Origin: Geobacter sp.
GTDB lineage: Bacteria; Desulfobacterota; Desulfuromonadia; Geobacterales; Pseudopelobacteraceae
Direction of reading: 5' to 3'
DNA: 64,000 nucleotides
Assembly: GCA_009885845.1 (NCBI GenBank)
Contig: VFJW01000037.1
Coordinates: 1-64,000 of the forward strand
Shown here piece after piece: positions 51,373 through 60,674 of the stretch (positions are counted from its first letter, which is position 1; every line of letters begins with the position of its first letter). The position numbers were made by a program, and so were the translations under genes. Below the pieces are notes generated by a model, which saw only the letters and a program-made list of their open reading frames with translations, did no database searches and was not told the DNA's origin.

Positions 51373-54300
51373 ATGCCTAAATTTTTCATTAATCGCCCGA
51401 TTTTTGCCTGGGTGATCGCCATTATGGTCATGCTGGTCGGGCTGCTGTCGATCAAGAAACTGCCGGTCTCTCAGTATCCTGCAATTGCGCCGCCGCAAAT
51501 TGCCATCAACGCCATGTATCCGGGTGCCTCGGCCCAGACCGTGCAGGATACGGTTACCCAGATCATCGAGCAAAAGCTCAACGGCATCGACAACCTGATC
51601 TACATGTCCTCCACCAGCGACTCGGCCGGAGCAGTCACCATTACTATGACCTTCAAGGCAGGGACCGATCCCAATATTGCCCAGGTCCAGGTGCAGAACA
51701 AGTTGCAGCTGGCCGTGCCACTTCTCCCCCAGATAGTCCAGCGCTCGGGGATTCAGGTGGTCAAATCCACCAGAAACTTCCTGCTGATAGTAGGTCTTGT
51801 CTCGGAAGACGGCTCCATGGATCGCAATACTCTGACAGACTACATGGTTTCCAACCTGCAGGACATAGTCAGTCGCCTTGAAGGAGTTGGCGAACTACAG
51901 CTGTTCGGCACCCAGAATGCCATGCGCATCTGGCTGAATCCCGCCAAACTGAACAGCTACCGCCTGACCACCAATGATGTCATTTCGGCGCTGCAGTCCC
52001 AGAATGCCCAGGTATCAGCAGGACAGTTCGGCGGCACCCCCGCCAATCAGGGGCAGCAGCTCAACGCCACCATCAACGCCCGGGCCCTCCTGCAGACTAC
52101 GGAGCAGTTTGATGCCGTCGTCCTGCGCACCAATCCAGACGGCTCCACGGTCAGGCTCAAGGATGTGGCCGAAAGCAAAATCGGCACAGAGAACTACGAG
52201 ATCCAATCCTACTACAACGGCAAACCATTAGGCGGCATGGCAGTTCGACTGGCAGCCGGCGCCAATGCGCTGGAAACCGGAAACCGGGTCAAAGCCAAGA
52301 TGGCGGAACTCTCAAAATACTTCCCCGCCGGCATGAAGGTCGTCTACCCCTACGACTCCACTCCCTTCGTCAAGATTTCCATCGAAGAGGTGGTGCACAC
52401 CCTGATAGTGGCGGTCTTCCTGGTCTTTATCATCATGTTTCTCTTCCTGCAGAATATCCGCGCCACCCTGATCCCCACTATCGCTGTGCCGGTGGTGCTC
52501 CTCGGCACCATGGGGGTACTGGCGGCCAGCGGCTATTCCATCAACACCCTGACCATGTTCGCCCTGGTAATTGTCATCGGCCTGTTGGTTGACGACGCTA
52601 TCGTGGTGGTTGAGAACGTAGAACGCATCATGAGCGAGGAAGGCCTGTCCCCCAGGGAGGCCACCATCAAGTCCATGGGGCAGATAACCAGTGCCCTCTG
52701 GGGCATTGCAACCGTACTGACGGCGGTCTTCCTCCCTATGGCCTTCTTTCCCGGCTCCACCGGCGTCATTTACCGGCAGTTTTCCGTCACCATCATCTCC
52801 GCCATGATTCTTTCGGTGCTGGTGGCCATGATTCTGACCCCGGCCCTTTGTGCCACTATCCTCAAGCCGGTTGCAAAGGGGCATCATGCGGGTGAATACG
52901 GCTGGTTCAGCTGGTTCTTCCGCTACTTCAACCGGACATTTGAATTCTGCCGACACAACTACGAAGGCATCGTTGGCCGCTCCTTCGGCAAGCCGGTGCG
53001 CTACCTGGTTGTCTACGGGTGTATTGTGGCTGCCATGGCGTATGTTTTCCTGCATCTTCCCACATCATTTCTGCCGGATGAGGATCAGGGATTTATTATC
53101 TGCCAGGTACAGCTGCCGGCCGGTGCCACTCAGGAGCGGACCATCCAGGTCATACGGCAGTTGGAACAACATTTTCTTGAAAAAGAATCAAAGACTGTGG
53201 AAGGGGTCATTACCGTTGCCGGGTTCAGTTTTGCCGGTCGGGGTCAGAACATGGGTCTCGCCTTTGTCCGGCTCAAACACTGGGATCTTCGTCAGAGCAA
53301 GGATCAAAAGGCGGCGGCTATTGCCGGCCGGGCCATGGGGGCCTTTTCCAGGTTCAGGGACGGCCTTGCCTTCGCCTTCTCACCGCCGGCAGTACTTGAA
53401 CTGGGTGTGGCCAACGGCTTCGATTTCCAGTTGCAGGATCGTGGCGGTTTGGGTCATGAAAAACTGATGGAAGCGCGCAACATGCTGCTCGGCATGGCTA
53501 TGAAAAACCCCAAGCTGATCGCGGTACGACCCAACGGCCAGGATGACTCACCCCAGTTCAAGCTCGACATCGATGATGTACGGGCGGGCGCCCATGGGGT
53601 TTCACTGTCACAGATCAACGAGGTCCTTGCCACCGCCTGGGGAAGCTCCTACGTCAACGACTTCATCCAGAATGGCCGGGTCAAGAAGGTCTATCTCCAG
53701 TCAGACGCCCGCTACCGTATGGTGCCGGAGGATATCAACAGTTGGTATGTCAGCAACAAGAACGGCCAGATGGTACCGTTTTCAGCCTTTTCCAATGCCC
53801 GCTGGCAATACGGCTCGCCCCGCCTGGAGCGCTACAACGGCATCCCGTCCGTAGAGGTTCTTGGGCAGGCCGCACCGGGGGTAAGTACCGGGGAGGCAAT
53901 GGCCGAGATGGAAAAGATGGCAGCTCAGCTACCGCCGGGGTTTGGGTATGAATGGACCGGCCTCTCCTACGAAGAAAAGAATGCCGGGGCGCAGGCGCCG
54001 GCACTCTACGCCATCTCGTTGCTGGTAGTCTTTCTCTCCGTAGCGGCTCTTTACGAGAGCTGGACTATTCCCTTCGTCAACCTGCTGATGCTTCCGCTTG
54101 GTTTGGTAGGAGCGGTGGTGGCGGTAAAACTTCGCATGTTCCCCAATGATATCTATCTCCAGATCGGTCTTCTTACCACAATAGGGCTTTCCACCAAGAA
54201 CGCCATTCTGATCATCCAGTTCATCAAGGAGCAGATGCATCAGGGACATGAACTGGTAGAGGCAACTCTTTCGGCGGTGAAGATTCGGCTCCGCCCGGTT

Positions 54301-54540
54301 ATCATGACGTCGCTCGCCTTCTTTTTCGGTACCCTGCCTCTGGCCCTTACCAAAGGAGCCGGGGCCGCCGCACAAAACGCTATAGGTACTGCAGTTACCG
54401 GCGGTCTGCTCTCGGCGACATTCATCGACCTGATCTTCATCCCGTTCTTTTTTGTTCTGGTGTCGCGGCGGTTTGGAAAGAAATCGAAGAAACCGGATGC
54501 GCAACCCGTGGCTGCCGAGAATGTTTCGGAGGTACATTGA
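51373..54540 (+). CDS. RND multidrug efflux pump (AcrB/HAE1 type)
   Basis: A 1055-residue inner-membrane pump of full AcrB length. It opens [41 protein letters not shown]. The fourth membrane helix carries the proton-relay pair in [18 protein letters not shown]. Two large periplasmic loops and the second set of helices ([23 protein letters not shown]) follow. It exports hydrophobic compounds with the adaptor and the outer-membrane factor encoded on either side. AAAGGAGCCGCTTC precedes the ATG, and the channel gene starts one base after its stop. Confidence 0.96.
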   Translation: MPKFFINRPIFAWVIAIMVMLVGLLSIKKLPVSQYPAIAPPQIAINAMYPGASAQTVQDTVTQIIEQKLNGIDNLIYMSSTSDSAGAVTITMTFKAGTDPNIAQVQVQNKLQLAVPLLPQIVQRSGIQVVKSTRNFLLIVGLVSEDGSMDRNTLTDYMVSNLQDIVSRLEGVGELQLFGTQNAMRIWLNPAKLNSYRLTTNDVISALQSQNAQVSAGQFGGTPANQGQQLNATINARALLQTTEQFDAVVLRTNPDGSTVRLKDVAESKIGTENYEIQSYYNGKPLGGMAVRLAAGANALETGNRVKAKMAELSKYFPAGMKVVYPYDSTPFVKISIEEVVHTLIVAVFLVFIIMFLFLQNIRATLIPTIAVPVVLLGTMGVLAASGYSINTLTMFALVIVIGLLVDDAIVVVENVERIMSEEGLSPREATIKSMGQITSALWGIATVLTAVFLPMAFFPGSTGVIYRQFSVTIISAMILSVLVAMILTPALCATILKPVAKGHHAGEYGWFSWFFRYFNRTFEFCRHNYEGIVGRSFGKPVRYLVVYGCIVAAMAYVFLHLPTSFLPDEDQGFIICQVQLPAGATQERTIQVIRQLEQHFLEKESKTVEGVITVAGFSFAGRGQNMGLAFVRLKHWDLRQSKDQKAAAIAGRAMGAFSRFRDGLAFAFSPPAVLELGVANGFDFQLQDRGGLGHEKLMEARNMLLGMAMKNPKLIAVRPNGQDDSPQFKLDIDDVRAGAHGVSLSQINEVLATAWGSSYVNDFIQNGRVKKVYLQSDARYRMVPEDINSWYVSNKNGQMVPFSAFSNARWQYGSPRLERYNGIPSVEVLGQAAPGVSTGEAMAEMEKMAAQLPPGFGYEWTGLSYEEKNAGAQAPALYAISLLVVFLSVAALYESWTIPFVNLLMLPLGLVGAVVAVKLRMFPNDIYLQIGLLTTIGLSTKNAILIIQFIKEQMHQGHELVEATLSAVKIRLRPVIMTSLAFFFGTLPLALTKGAGAAAQNAIGTAVTGGLLSATFIDLIFIPFFFVLVSRRFGKKSKKPDAQPVAAENVSEVH

Positions 54541-54541
54541 T

Positions 54542-55963
54542 ATGACCAATAAAAATGTATGTGTTGTTTTAATGACTACTTTTGTTTTAGCCGGCTGTTC
54601 GACTATGGCTCCGAATTACTCCCAGCCTGCCGCACCAATACCGGCAGATTGGCCAGGTTCCGCGGCATCCCGGACTGAGGCGGCACAACTACAGCAAAAA
54701 ACTGCTGCAGCCATTCCGTGGCAAGAATTTTTTGTTGATACAAAATTACGTACGTTGATGGAGTTGGCACTCAAGAACAACCGTGACCTGCGAGTTGCTG
54801 CCTTGAACATAGAGCGACTTCAGGCACTGTATCAGATCAGACGCTCCGATCTGATACCGAAGTTTGAAGCCTCCGCTTCCGCCAATTTTCAGCGTATCCC
54901 GGGAGACTTATCCGCCTCGGGAAGCACCATGACTACACATCAGTATAACGTCGGACTCGGCATTATTTCATACGAACTTGACCTGTTCGGCAGGGTGAGG
55001 AGTCTAAAGGACCAGGCTCTCGAACAGTACCTCGCCTCCGAACAGGCCCAGCGGACTGTGCAAATCAGTCTTGTTTCCCAGGTCGCCGGGGCCTGGCTGG
55101 CTCTTGCCGCCGACCGCGAGCGACTGCAACGTGCCAAAGATACGTTAACCAGCCAGCAGGAATCGTACAAGCTGACCAGGAGCCGTTTTGAGGCCGGAGT
55201 TTCCAGTTCGCTTGCCCTGAATCAGGCACAAACCACTGTTGATGCAGCGCGAGTGGATATTGCCCGCTATACCACTATGGTGGCACAGGACGAGAATGCG
55301 CTCAATCTTGTGGTTGGCTCTCAGGTTTCAGCCGAGCTGTTGCCACAAGCGCTTTCCGAAACAATTACTGCCATGAAGGACATAGACCCGGGGCTGCCTT
55401 CAGAAGTGTTGTTACACCGACCCGACATTCTCCAGGCAGAAAATCAGCTCAAAAGCCTGAACGCCAATATCGGTGCGGCACGGGCTGCATTTTTCCCCAG
55501 AATCACACTGGTTTCATCAGTCGGCTTCGGCAGTACCGAGCTTTCCGGTCTTTTTAAAGGCGATGCCTTTGCCTGGAGCATTTTGCCACGAGTATCTCTG
55601 CCGATATTCGACGGTGGCGCCAATAAAGCCAACCTGAAGGTTGCGGAGGTGGATCGAGACATTGCCGTTGCCCAGTACGAAAAATCTATTCAGAACGCCT
55701 TTCGGGAAGTGGCCGATGCGCTGGCTCAGAAGGGAACTATTGATGAGTTGGTAGCCGCCCAAAAGTCGCTCACTGACGCGATTTCCGAAAGCTGCAAACT
55801 CTCCCAGGCACGTTTTGATAAAGGTGTCGACAGTTATCTGGCCGTGCTCGACTCCCAGCGTTCACTATACGGAGCCCAGCAAAACCTTATCACTGCTCGC
55901 CTGACCAGTTTGGCCAATCAGGTAACACTCTACAAAGTACTTGGTGGCGGAGGAGCAAACTGA
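54542..55963 (+). CDS. NodT/OprM-type outer-membrane factor lipoprotein
   Basis: A 473-residue TolC-family channel with a lipoprotein signal (TFVLAGC), the N-terminal block NYSQPAAPIPADWPG and WQEFFVDTKLRTLMELALKNNRDLRVAALNIE, and two repeated OEP domains. It forms the exit duct of the RND pump. The start at 54542 is one base after the pump stop; the earlier track start lies inside the pump gene. It is the last gene of the efflux operon. Confidence 0.95.
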   Translation: MTNKNVCVVLMTTFVLAGCSTMAPNYSQPAAPIPADWPGSAASRTEAAQLQQKTAAAIPWQEFFVDTKLRTLMELALKNNRDLRVAALNIERLQALYQIRRSDLIPKFEASASANFQRIPGDLSASGSTMTTHQYNVGLGIISYELDLFGRVRSLKDQALEQYLASEQAQRTVQISLVSQVAGAWLALAADRERLQRAKDTLTSQQESYKLTRSRFEAGVSSSLALNQAQTTVDAARVDIARYTTMVAQDENALNLVVGSQVSAELLPQALSETITAMKDIDPGLPSEVLLHRPDILQAENQLKSLNANIGAARAAFFPRITLVSSVGFGSTELSGLFKGDAFAWSILPRVSLPIFDGGANKANLKVAEVDRDIAVAQYEKSIQNAFREVADALAQKGTIDELVAAQKSLTDAISESCKLSQARFDKGVDSYLAVLDSQRSLYGAQQNLITARLTSLANQVTLYKVLGGGGAN

Positions 55964-56048
55964 CGGAAACGTCACCAAGTACTTGTTTGCTTTTTCAACA
56001 CGTTGATGTATAGTTTTAACTTAATCTCCTGAGTATTAAAGGATTTGC

Positions 56049-56810
56049 GTGGTACAGGCACTTGGACATACAACAATCGGAATTGTGCGCGACCTGGGAC
56101 GAGCGGGCTGGTTTCTGCTCTATTCGTTCTACATGATTGTCCGCCGACCACCCAGCCTGGTGTACATTTTAAAACAGCTCCGTTTTATCGGCACAAAATC
56201 ACTATTTGTAATTGTTCTGACCGCTGGCTTTACCGGAATGGTTCTTGGACTGCAGGGATATTACACGCTGACCAAATTTGGTTCCGAGGGGATGTTGGGA
56301 ACAGCGGTGGCACTCTCACTGATTCGTGAACTTGGTCCGGTACTTGCCGCGTTAATGGTGACCGGTCGGGCCGGAAGTGCCATTACAGCTGAGATCGGTA
56401 TCATGCGGATTACCGAACAGATTGACGCCCTGGAAACTATGGCGCTTGATCCCTTCAAATATCTGGTCACCCCGAAGTTCATCGCCGCCATGATTTCTCT
56501 TCCGCTGCTATGCGCCATCTTTGATGTCATCGGCATCTATGGCGGCTGGCTGGTCGGAGTCAAGCTACTGGGGGTAAATCCCGGTGCATATTTTTATGAA
56601 ATGGAAAAATCAGTTGTCTGGCGAGACGTCTACTCCGGCTTTTTGAAATCCTTTTCCTTCGGGGTTATCATCGCGTGGATTGGCTGCTACAAAGGTTACT
56701 ACGCCGGCCATGGAGCAGAAGGAGTTTCCAAAGCCACGACCGAATCAGTCGTATTGACCTCTGTAATTATACTCATATGGGATTATTTCCTCACTTCGGT
56801 GCTGCTCTGA
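56049..56810 (+). CDS. mlaE: MlaE-type ABC permease for lipid transport
   Basis: A 253-residue membrane protein with the MlaE family pattern: LRFIGTKSLFVIVLTAGFTGMVLGLQGYYTL, LIRELGPVLAALMVTGRAGSAITAEIGIMRITEQIDALE and MISLPLLCAIFDVIGIYGGWLVG. It is the inner-membrane permease of an MCE/Mla lipid transporter. The GTG start follows AAAGGATTTGC. The ATPase gene begins 2 bases after its stop. Confidence 0.95.
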   Translation: MVQALGHTTIGIVRDLGRAGWFLLYSFYMIVRRPPSLVYILKQLRFIGTKSLFVIVLTAGFTGMVLGLQGYYTLTKFGSEGMLGTAVALSLIRELGPVLAALMVTGRAGSAITAEIGIMRITEQIDALETMALDPFKYLVTPKFIAAMISLPLLCAIFDVIGIYGGWLVGVKLLGVNPGAYFYEMEKSVVWRDVYSGFLKSFSFGVIIAWIGCYKGYYAGHGAEGVSKATTESVVLTSVIILIWDYFLTSVLL

Positions 56811-56811
56811 T

Positions 56812-57558
56812 ATGATCACGCTAAGAAATGTGCATAAATCGTTCGGTGCCCAAAAAGTGCTTGACGGACTTGATCTTGATATTCCTGATGGTAAAATTAC
56901 GGCCATAATCGGCCCGAGCGGCGAAGGGAAAAGTGTCCTTCTGAAGCACCTGATAGGCCTTTTGCAGCCTGACAGTGGCACTGTCGAGGTTGATGGCGAA
57001 AGCATTCTGAATCTGCGCCGCTCCGATCTGAACGGTATCCGTGAAAAATTCGGCATGCTGTTCCAGAACGTTGCACTGTTTGATTCAATGAACGTATTTG
57101 AAAATGTTGCTTTTCCGCTAGAGGAAAAGACCTCCCTTTCGAAAGAAGAAATCCGGGAACGTGTTCTCTCGGCACTCGAAGATGTCGGACTGAAAAACAT
57201 TGAAAACAAGTTTCCGGATGAGCTCTCCGGAGGCATGAAAAAACGGGTCGGCCTGGCTCGTGCAGTGGTGCTTAACCCAAAAATCATCCTGTTCGACGAG
57301 CCGACCACCGGACTCGACCCGATCATTAAAAGGGCGATACACCAGCTTATTAAGGACACCCACGACAAGTTCGGCTTTACGGCTGTGATTGTGTCACACG
57401 AAATACCGGAAATTTTTGATGTGGCCCAGAACGTCGCTATGTTGTTTCGGGGCAAAATTTTGCAGCATGGCACATCGGATGAAATCAGGAACTCAGACCA
57501 TCCGGCAATCCGGCAGTTCATCAGTGGCAGCCTGGATGGTCCGATACAGATGGCGTAG
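56812..57558 (+). CDS. mlaF: MlaF-type ABC ATPase
   Basis: A 248-residue ATPase with Walker A IGPSGEGKSVLLKH, the Q-loop region MLFQNVALFDSM, the signature LSGGMKKRVGLARA, Walker B ILFDEPTTGLDP and the switch His in VIVSHE. The QNVALFDSMxVxENVAFPL block is typical of MlaF. It powers the MlaE permease. Spacing to mlaE is 1 base and to mlaD 22 bases. Confidence 0.96.
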   Translation: MITLRNVHKSFGAQKVLDGLDLDIPDGKITAIIGPSGEGKSVLLKHLIGLLQPDSGTVEVDGESILNLRRSDLNGIREKFGMLFQNVALFDSMNVFENVAFPLEEKTSLSKEEIRERVLSALEDVGLKNIENKFPDELSGGMKKRVGLARAVVLNPKIILFDEPTTGLDPIIKRAIHQLIKDTHDKFGFTAVIVSHEIPEIFDVAQNVAMLFRGKILQHGTSDEIRNSDHPAIRQFISGSLDGPIQMA

Positions 57559-57580
57559 ATTCATTACGAGGTATACGGAT

Positions 57581-58033
57581 ATGAACATGGTAAAACTGGA
57601 GATGATGGTAGGCACTTTTATGCTGATCGGAATCCTCTGTCTGGGATATGTTTCAGTTAAACTGGGCAAAATGGAATTTGGCAGCGGTGATTTTTATTCT
57701 GTTACGGCGGGTTTTGATTCGGTATCCGGGCTGAAGCCGGGGGCACGGGTCGAAGTAGCCGGAGTTGAGGTCGGCAAGGTTGACCGGATCGCGCTTGATG
57801 CAAAAAGTGGCGATCGGGCACTGGCTTATCTTAAAATCAAGTCAGGAGTAAAAATAACCGATGATGTTATTGCATCTGTGCGGACGAGCGGGATCATCGG
57901 CGATAAATTCATCAAACTCCGACCGGGGGGATCCGAGACGATGCTAAAGAACAACGATAAGATCCGCGAAACCGAGTCGGCCATTGATATTGAGGAACTG
58001 GTCAGCAAATTCATCCACGGCAAAGTTGAGTAA
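57581..58033 (+). CDS. mlaD: MlaD-type MCE-domain protein
   Basis: From the ATG at 57581, preceded by CGAGGTATACGGAT, the protein has 150 residues. It has one membrane helix (VGTFMLIGILCLGYVSVKLG) and one MCE domain (YSVTAGFDSVSGLKPGARVEVAGVEVGKV ... IRTSG-like VRTSGIIGDKFIKLRPGG). It should form the hexameric periplasmic ring that receives lipids. The longer frame listed from 57389 lies inside mlaF and is not used. It ends with a short acidic helix. Confidence 0.94.
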   Translation: MNMVKLEMMVGTFMLIGILCLGYVSVKLGKMEFGSGDFYSVTAGFDSVSGLKPGARVEVAGVEVGKVDRIALDAKSGDRALAYLKIKSGVKITDDVIASVRTSGIIGDKFIKLRPGGSETMLKNNDKIRETESAIDIEELVSKFIHGKVE

Positions 58034-58052
58034 ATTTACTAAGGAGCTGTAA

Positions 58053-58181
58053 ATGAATAACCTAGTCAAAATTGCGCTCAGTTTTAGGCCAGATTTGGCT
58101 GTGATGATTGAAGCAAACCGCAGACGTAACCAAAGTTACGTTGAGGATTTGCTGATTGAAGTGCAGACAAAGATGGCCTGA
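58053..58181 (+). CDS. possible 42-residue protein between mlaD and the TolC-like gene
   Basis: An ORF too short for the track: MNNLVKIALSFRPDLAVMIE, continuing with a basic and then helical end (ANRRRNQSYVEDLLIEVQTKM). AAGGAG stands 7 bases before the ATG and the gene fits neatly between mlaD and the TolC-like gene. No family is recognised. It could instead be non-coding leader sequence. Confidence 0.4.
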   Translation: MNNLVKIALSFRPDLAVMIEANRRRNQSYVEDLLIEVQTKMA

Positions 58182-58231
58182 AGATGAGATGCAAGATGGC
58201 CATATTATTTGTTTACATCTCCTAAAGGAAT

Positions 58232-59614
58232 ATGGCAATGAAATCACTGTTATATACCTGCATGGCTACCTTGGCGCTTGTTGCTTTCGCCGGTGCCAGT
58301 CTCGCTGACGAGAGTCCGACTTCTAAACTTGTTCTAAGTCTGGATGATTGCGTCATTATGGCATTGAAGGCAGCACCTGAACTGGGTGAAGCGCAGAGCG
58401 ATATTGCTCTGGCAACCAGCAAACTGGAAGAAGCAAAGTCATACCGTTATCCTCAGTTTGAATTAAAAGCTCTGGGCGGGCCGGCGCCGACTGCCTATAA
58501 GTCTTCTGTATCACCGGCAATAAAGACTGACGAGTCACTGTTCAGTTTCAATGCCCTTACCTGGTTCACCAGCGCTGATGCTACCTTGATCCAACCGCTG
58601 TATACTTTTGGCAAGATTTCAGAGAGCATGAAAGCCGCAACCCATGGGATCGAAGTCGATCGATCGCGCAAGCAGCAACGGGCCAACGAAGTCGTCCTTA
58701 AAGTTCACGAATACTATAACGGCCTGCTTTTGGCCCGTGAGATGAAAGAACTGGTACTTGAGGTAGAAGAAATCCTTATCAGAGCACGGTCAAAAGCCCA
58801 GAATCTCCTCGATCAGGGATCGGATACTGTTGATCAGATGGATCTCTATAAGCTTGACGCCTTTTCAGGAGTTGCTTCAAAATTTCTTGAAGAAGCCAAG
58901 AAGGGAGAAGCACTCGCTCTGGCTGCCCTGAAAGCTAGAATGGGCCTGCCGGTAGATGCGCAGTTGGAGACCGGAACCGAGCGGCTTGTAATTGTTGATG
59001 TCGAAATACTTCCTCTCAAAACATATATAGAAAATGCCCGGAGCAGGCGCCCCGAATTTCTGCAAATTGCAGAAGGTCTTAAAGCGCGTTCTGCATTGGT
59101 TGAAGCTGCCAAGGCTAACTATTACCCCGACATTTTTCTGGGGGGCCTGGTTTCCTGGGCTTATTCAGAAGGTCGTGAACGTATTTCGAATCCGTATATA
59201 ACCGACCAGTTCAACCATCTGTACGGCGGCATTGCTCTCGGCGCCCGCTGGAAAATTGATTTCGGCATCACCGGCGCCAAAGTTGCTGGCGAGCGGGCCC
59301 AGTATAACCGTTTACTCAGCACTCGTGATTTTGCTGATGCCAACGTGCCGCTGCAGGTCGAAAAGCATTATCTTGATCTTATAGAAGCGAAAAACAGTGC
59401 CACGGCGACACGCGGTGCTTATTTAAACGCAAAAAAATGGGCGGTCACCGCAATAGCCAATTTTGACTTCGGTATGGGTCCTGCCAAAGATATATTCGAA
59501 GCCCTTCAGGCCTATTCAAGTATGCGTGCGGATTTTTTCAAATCAATCTACAATTATCGTATCGCCGCTGCCAATCTGGACTATGCTACAAACGAACCTT
59601 TGCGAATCCCTTAA
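58232..59614 (+). CDS. TolC-family outer-membrane protein encoded within the mla operon
   Basis: A 460-residue protein with a Sec signal (ATLALVAFAGASLA, no lipobox). The OEP/TolC pattern consists of two repeats rich in long helices (LDDCVIMALKAAPELGEAQSDIALATSKLEEAKSYRYPQFEL ... VEAAKANYYPDIFLGG). The ATGs at 58232 and 58238 are both possible; AAAGGAAT precedes them. Classical mla operons have no TolC gene, so here the channel may be part of the lipid transporter. It is followed 17 bases later by mlaC. Confidence 0.9.
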   Translation: MAMKSLLYTCMATLALVAFAGASLADESPTSKLVLSLDDCVIMALKAAPELGEAQSDIALATSKLEEAKSYRYPQFELKALGGPAPTAYKSSVSPAIKTDESLFSFNALTWFTSADATLIQPLYTFGKISESMKAATHGIEVDRSRKQQRANEVVLKVHEYYNGLLLAREMKELVLEVEEILIRARSKAQNLLDQGSDTVDQMDLYKLDAFSGVASKFLEEAKKGEALALAALKARMGLPVDAQLETGTERLVIVDVEILPLKTYIENARSRRPEFLQIAEGLKARSALVEAAKANYYPDIFLGGLVSWAYSEGRERISNPYITDQFNHLYGGIALGARWKIDFGITGAKVAGERAQYNRLLSTRDFADANVPLQVEKHYLDLIEAKNSATATRGAYLNAKKWAVTAIANFDFGMGPAKDIFEALQAYSSMRADFFKSIYNYRIAAANLDYATNEPLRIP

Positions 59615-59631
59615 AAATCTGGAGGTAGAAC

Positions 59632-60225
59632 ATGTTGAAACGAATTTTACTCGTACTGACAACATCAGTTTTCATGATTTCTGCTGCATGGGCAAGCCCG
59701 ACCGAAGATGTTAAAAAGACAGTCGATGAAGTTGTGCGGATAGTCAGTGACAAAGATCTCAAAAAAAACGAGACGAAACGTCGGCAATCGCTTAAAAAGG
59801 CAATAAGCACCATCTTTGATTACTCTGAAATGGCAAAACGGTCGCTCGGAAAACATTGGAACGTTCGCTCGGCCGCTGAGAAAAAACAGTTTTCCGAACT
59901 TTTTGCAACGCTGCTTGAAAATTCGTACGCACAAAAGATTGAGTCATATAACAACGAGAAAATTGTCTACATAAAAGAATATCAGGAAGACAATGAGCAT
60001 GCCGTGGTAAAATCAAAAGTTGTCACCGCTGCCCGTGACGAGTTTACGCTCGATTACCACTTGTTTAAAGATAACAACAGGTGGATGGTGTACGATGTTG
60101 TTATTGAAGGCGTGAGCCTCGTTTCCAACTATCGCAGCCAGTTCAACAAAACTATCACCTCCAGCAGTTATGAAAAGCTAGTGAAAAAACTGCAGAGCAA
60201 AAATGATGAATTGAAGGCACCTTGA
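59632..60225 (+). CDS. mlaC: MlaC-type periplasmic lipid-binding protein
   Basis: A 197-residue exported protein (signal VLTTSVFMISAAWA). The family pattern includes FDYSEMAKRSLGKHW, AEKKQFSELFATLLENSYAQKIESY and DYHLFKDNNRWMVYDVVIEGVSLVSNYRSQF. MlaC shuttles phospholipids between the outer-membrane partner and the MlaD ring. AATCTGGAGGTAGAAC precedes the ATG. It is the last gene of the operon; MlaA and MlaB are not found in it. Confidence 0.94.
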   Translation: MLKRILLVLTTSVFMISAAWASPTEDVKKTVDEVVRIVSDKDLKKNETKRRQSLKKAISTIFDYSEMAKRSLGKHWNVRSAAEKKQFSELFATLLENSYAQKIESYNNEKIVYIKEYQEDNEHAVVKSKVVTAARDEFTLDYHLFKDNNRWMVYDVVIEGVSLVSNYRSQFNKTITSSSYEKLVKKLQSKNDELKAP

Positions 60226-60240
60226 TTAGTGTGAATTGTC

Positions 60241-60269
60241 TTGACACCCGCTTTACCGCTGTGATAAAC
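60241..60269 (+). promoter_or_regulatory. promoter and long leader of the cold-shock gene
   Basis: TTGACA, a 17-base spacer and ATAAAC (or GATAAA with 16) form a good sigma-70 promoter. It would give a leader of about 140 bases before the ATG at 60419. Long structured leaders are usual for cold-shock genes, which use them to control translation. Confidence 0.6.
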
Positions 60270-60418
60270 GACTCGGGCACGCAGTTTCGGAAGTTTTTGC
60301 AGAACGTTGCAAGTAGCACGTTTGACCAGGCTTTGCGCTTTTCCTGCATCAGACTCCAGAAACTTAAGCGGTAACCAAATGTTCCGGCGCAAGACCGGAC
60401 AAAAAAAGGAGGCAGGAA

Positions 60419-60619
60419 ATGGCACAGGGCAAAGTAAAATGGTTTAACGACACAAAAGGTTTCGGGTTCATTGAGCAGGAAGGTGGCGAAGACGTTTTTG
60501 TTCACTTCTCCGCAATTGGCGGCGATGGTTTCAAATCACTTGCAGAAGGCGATGCGGTAACTTTTGAAATCACTCAGGGTCCTAAAGGCCTTCAGGCTGC
60601 TAATGTAGTTAAGAAGTAA
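60419..60619 (+). CDS. cold-shock protein (CspA family)
   Basis: A 66-residue OB-fold RNA-binding protein: [30 protein letters not shown] carries both RNP motifs (KGFGFI and VFVHF). It binds single-stranded RNA and probably acts as an RNA chaperone. AAAAAAGGAGGCAGGAA precedes the ATG. It is followed by a terminator and by the convergent YgiQ gene. Confidence 0.97.
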   Translation: MAQGKVKWFNDTKGFGFIEQEGGEDVFVHFSAIGGDGFKSLAEGDAVTFEITQGPKGLQAANVVKK

Positions 60620-60646
60620 TTCTGACCTGACATCACGTGATCAGCT

Positions 60647-60674
60647 AAAGCCCGCTTACTTAGCGGGCTTTTTT
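60647..60674 (+). terminator. terminator of the cold-shock gene
   Basis: AAAGCCCGC and GCGGGCTTT form a stem with a 7-base loop, followed by a T run. Its downstream half overlaps the last codons of the convergent YgiQ gene. Confidence 0.85.

Noticed and set aside
60310-60360. Second GCGCAAAGCC-like word, on the minus strand in the cold-shock leader
   Set aside because: No GEMM structure can be drawn and the strand does not match any downstream gene.
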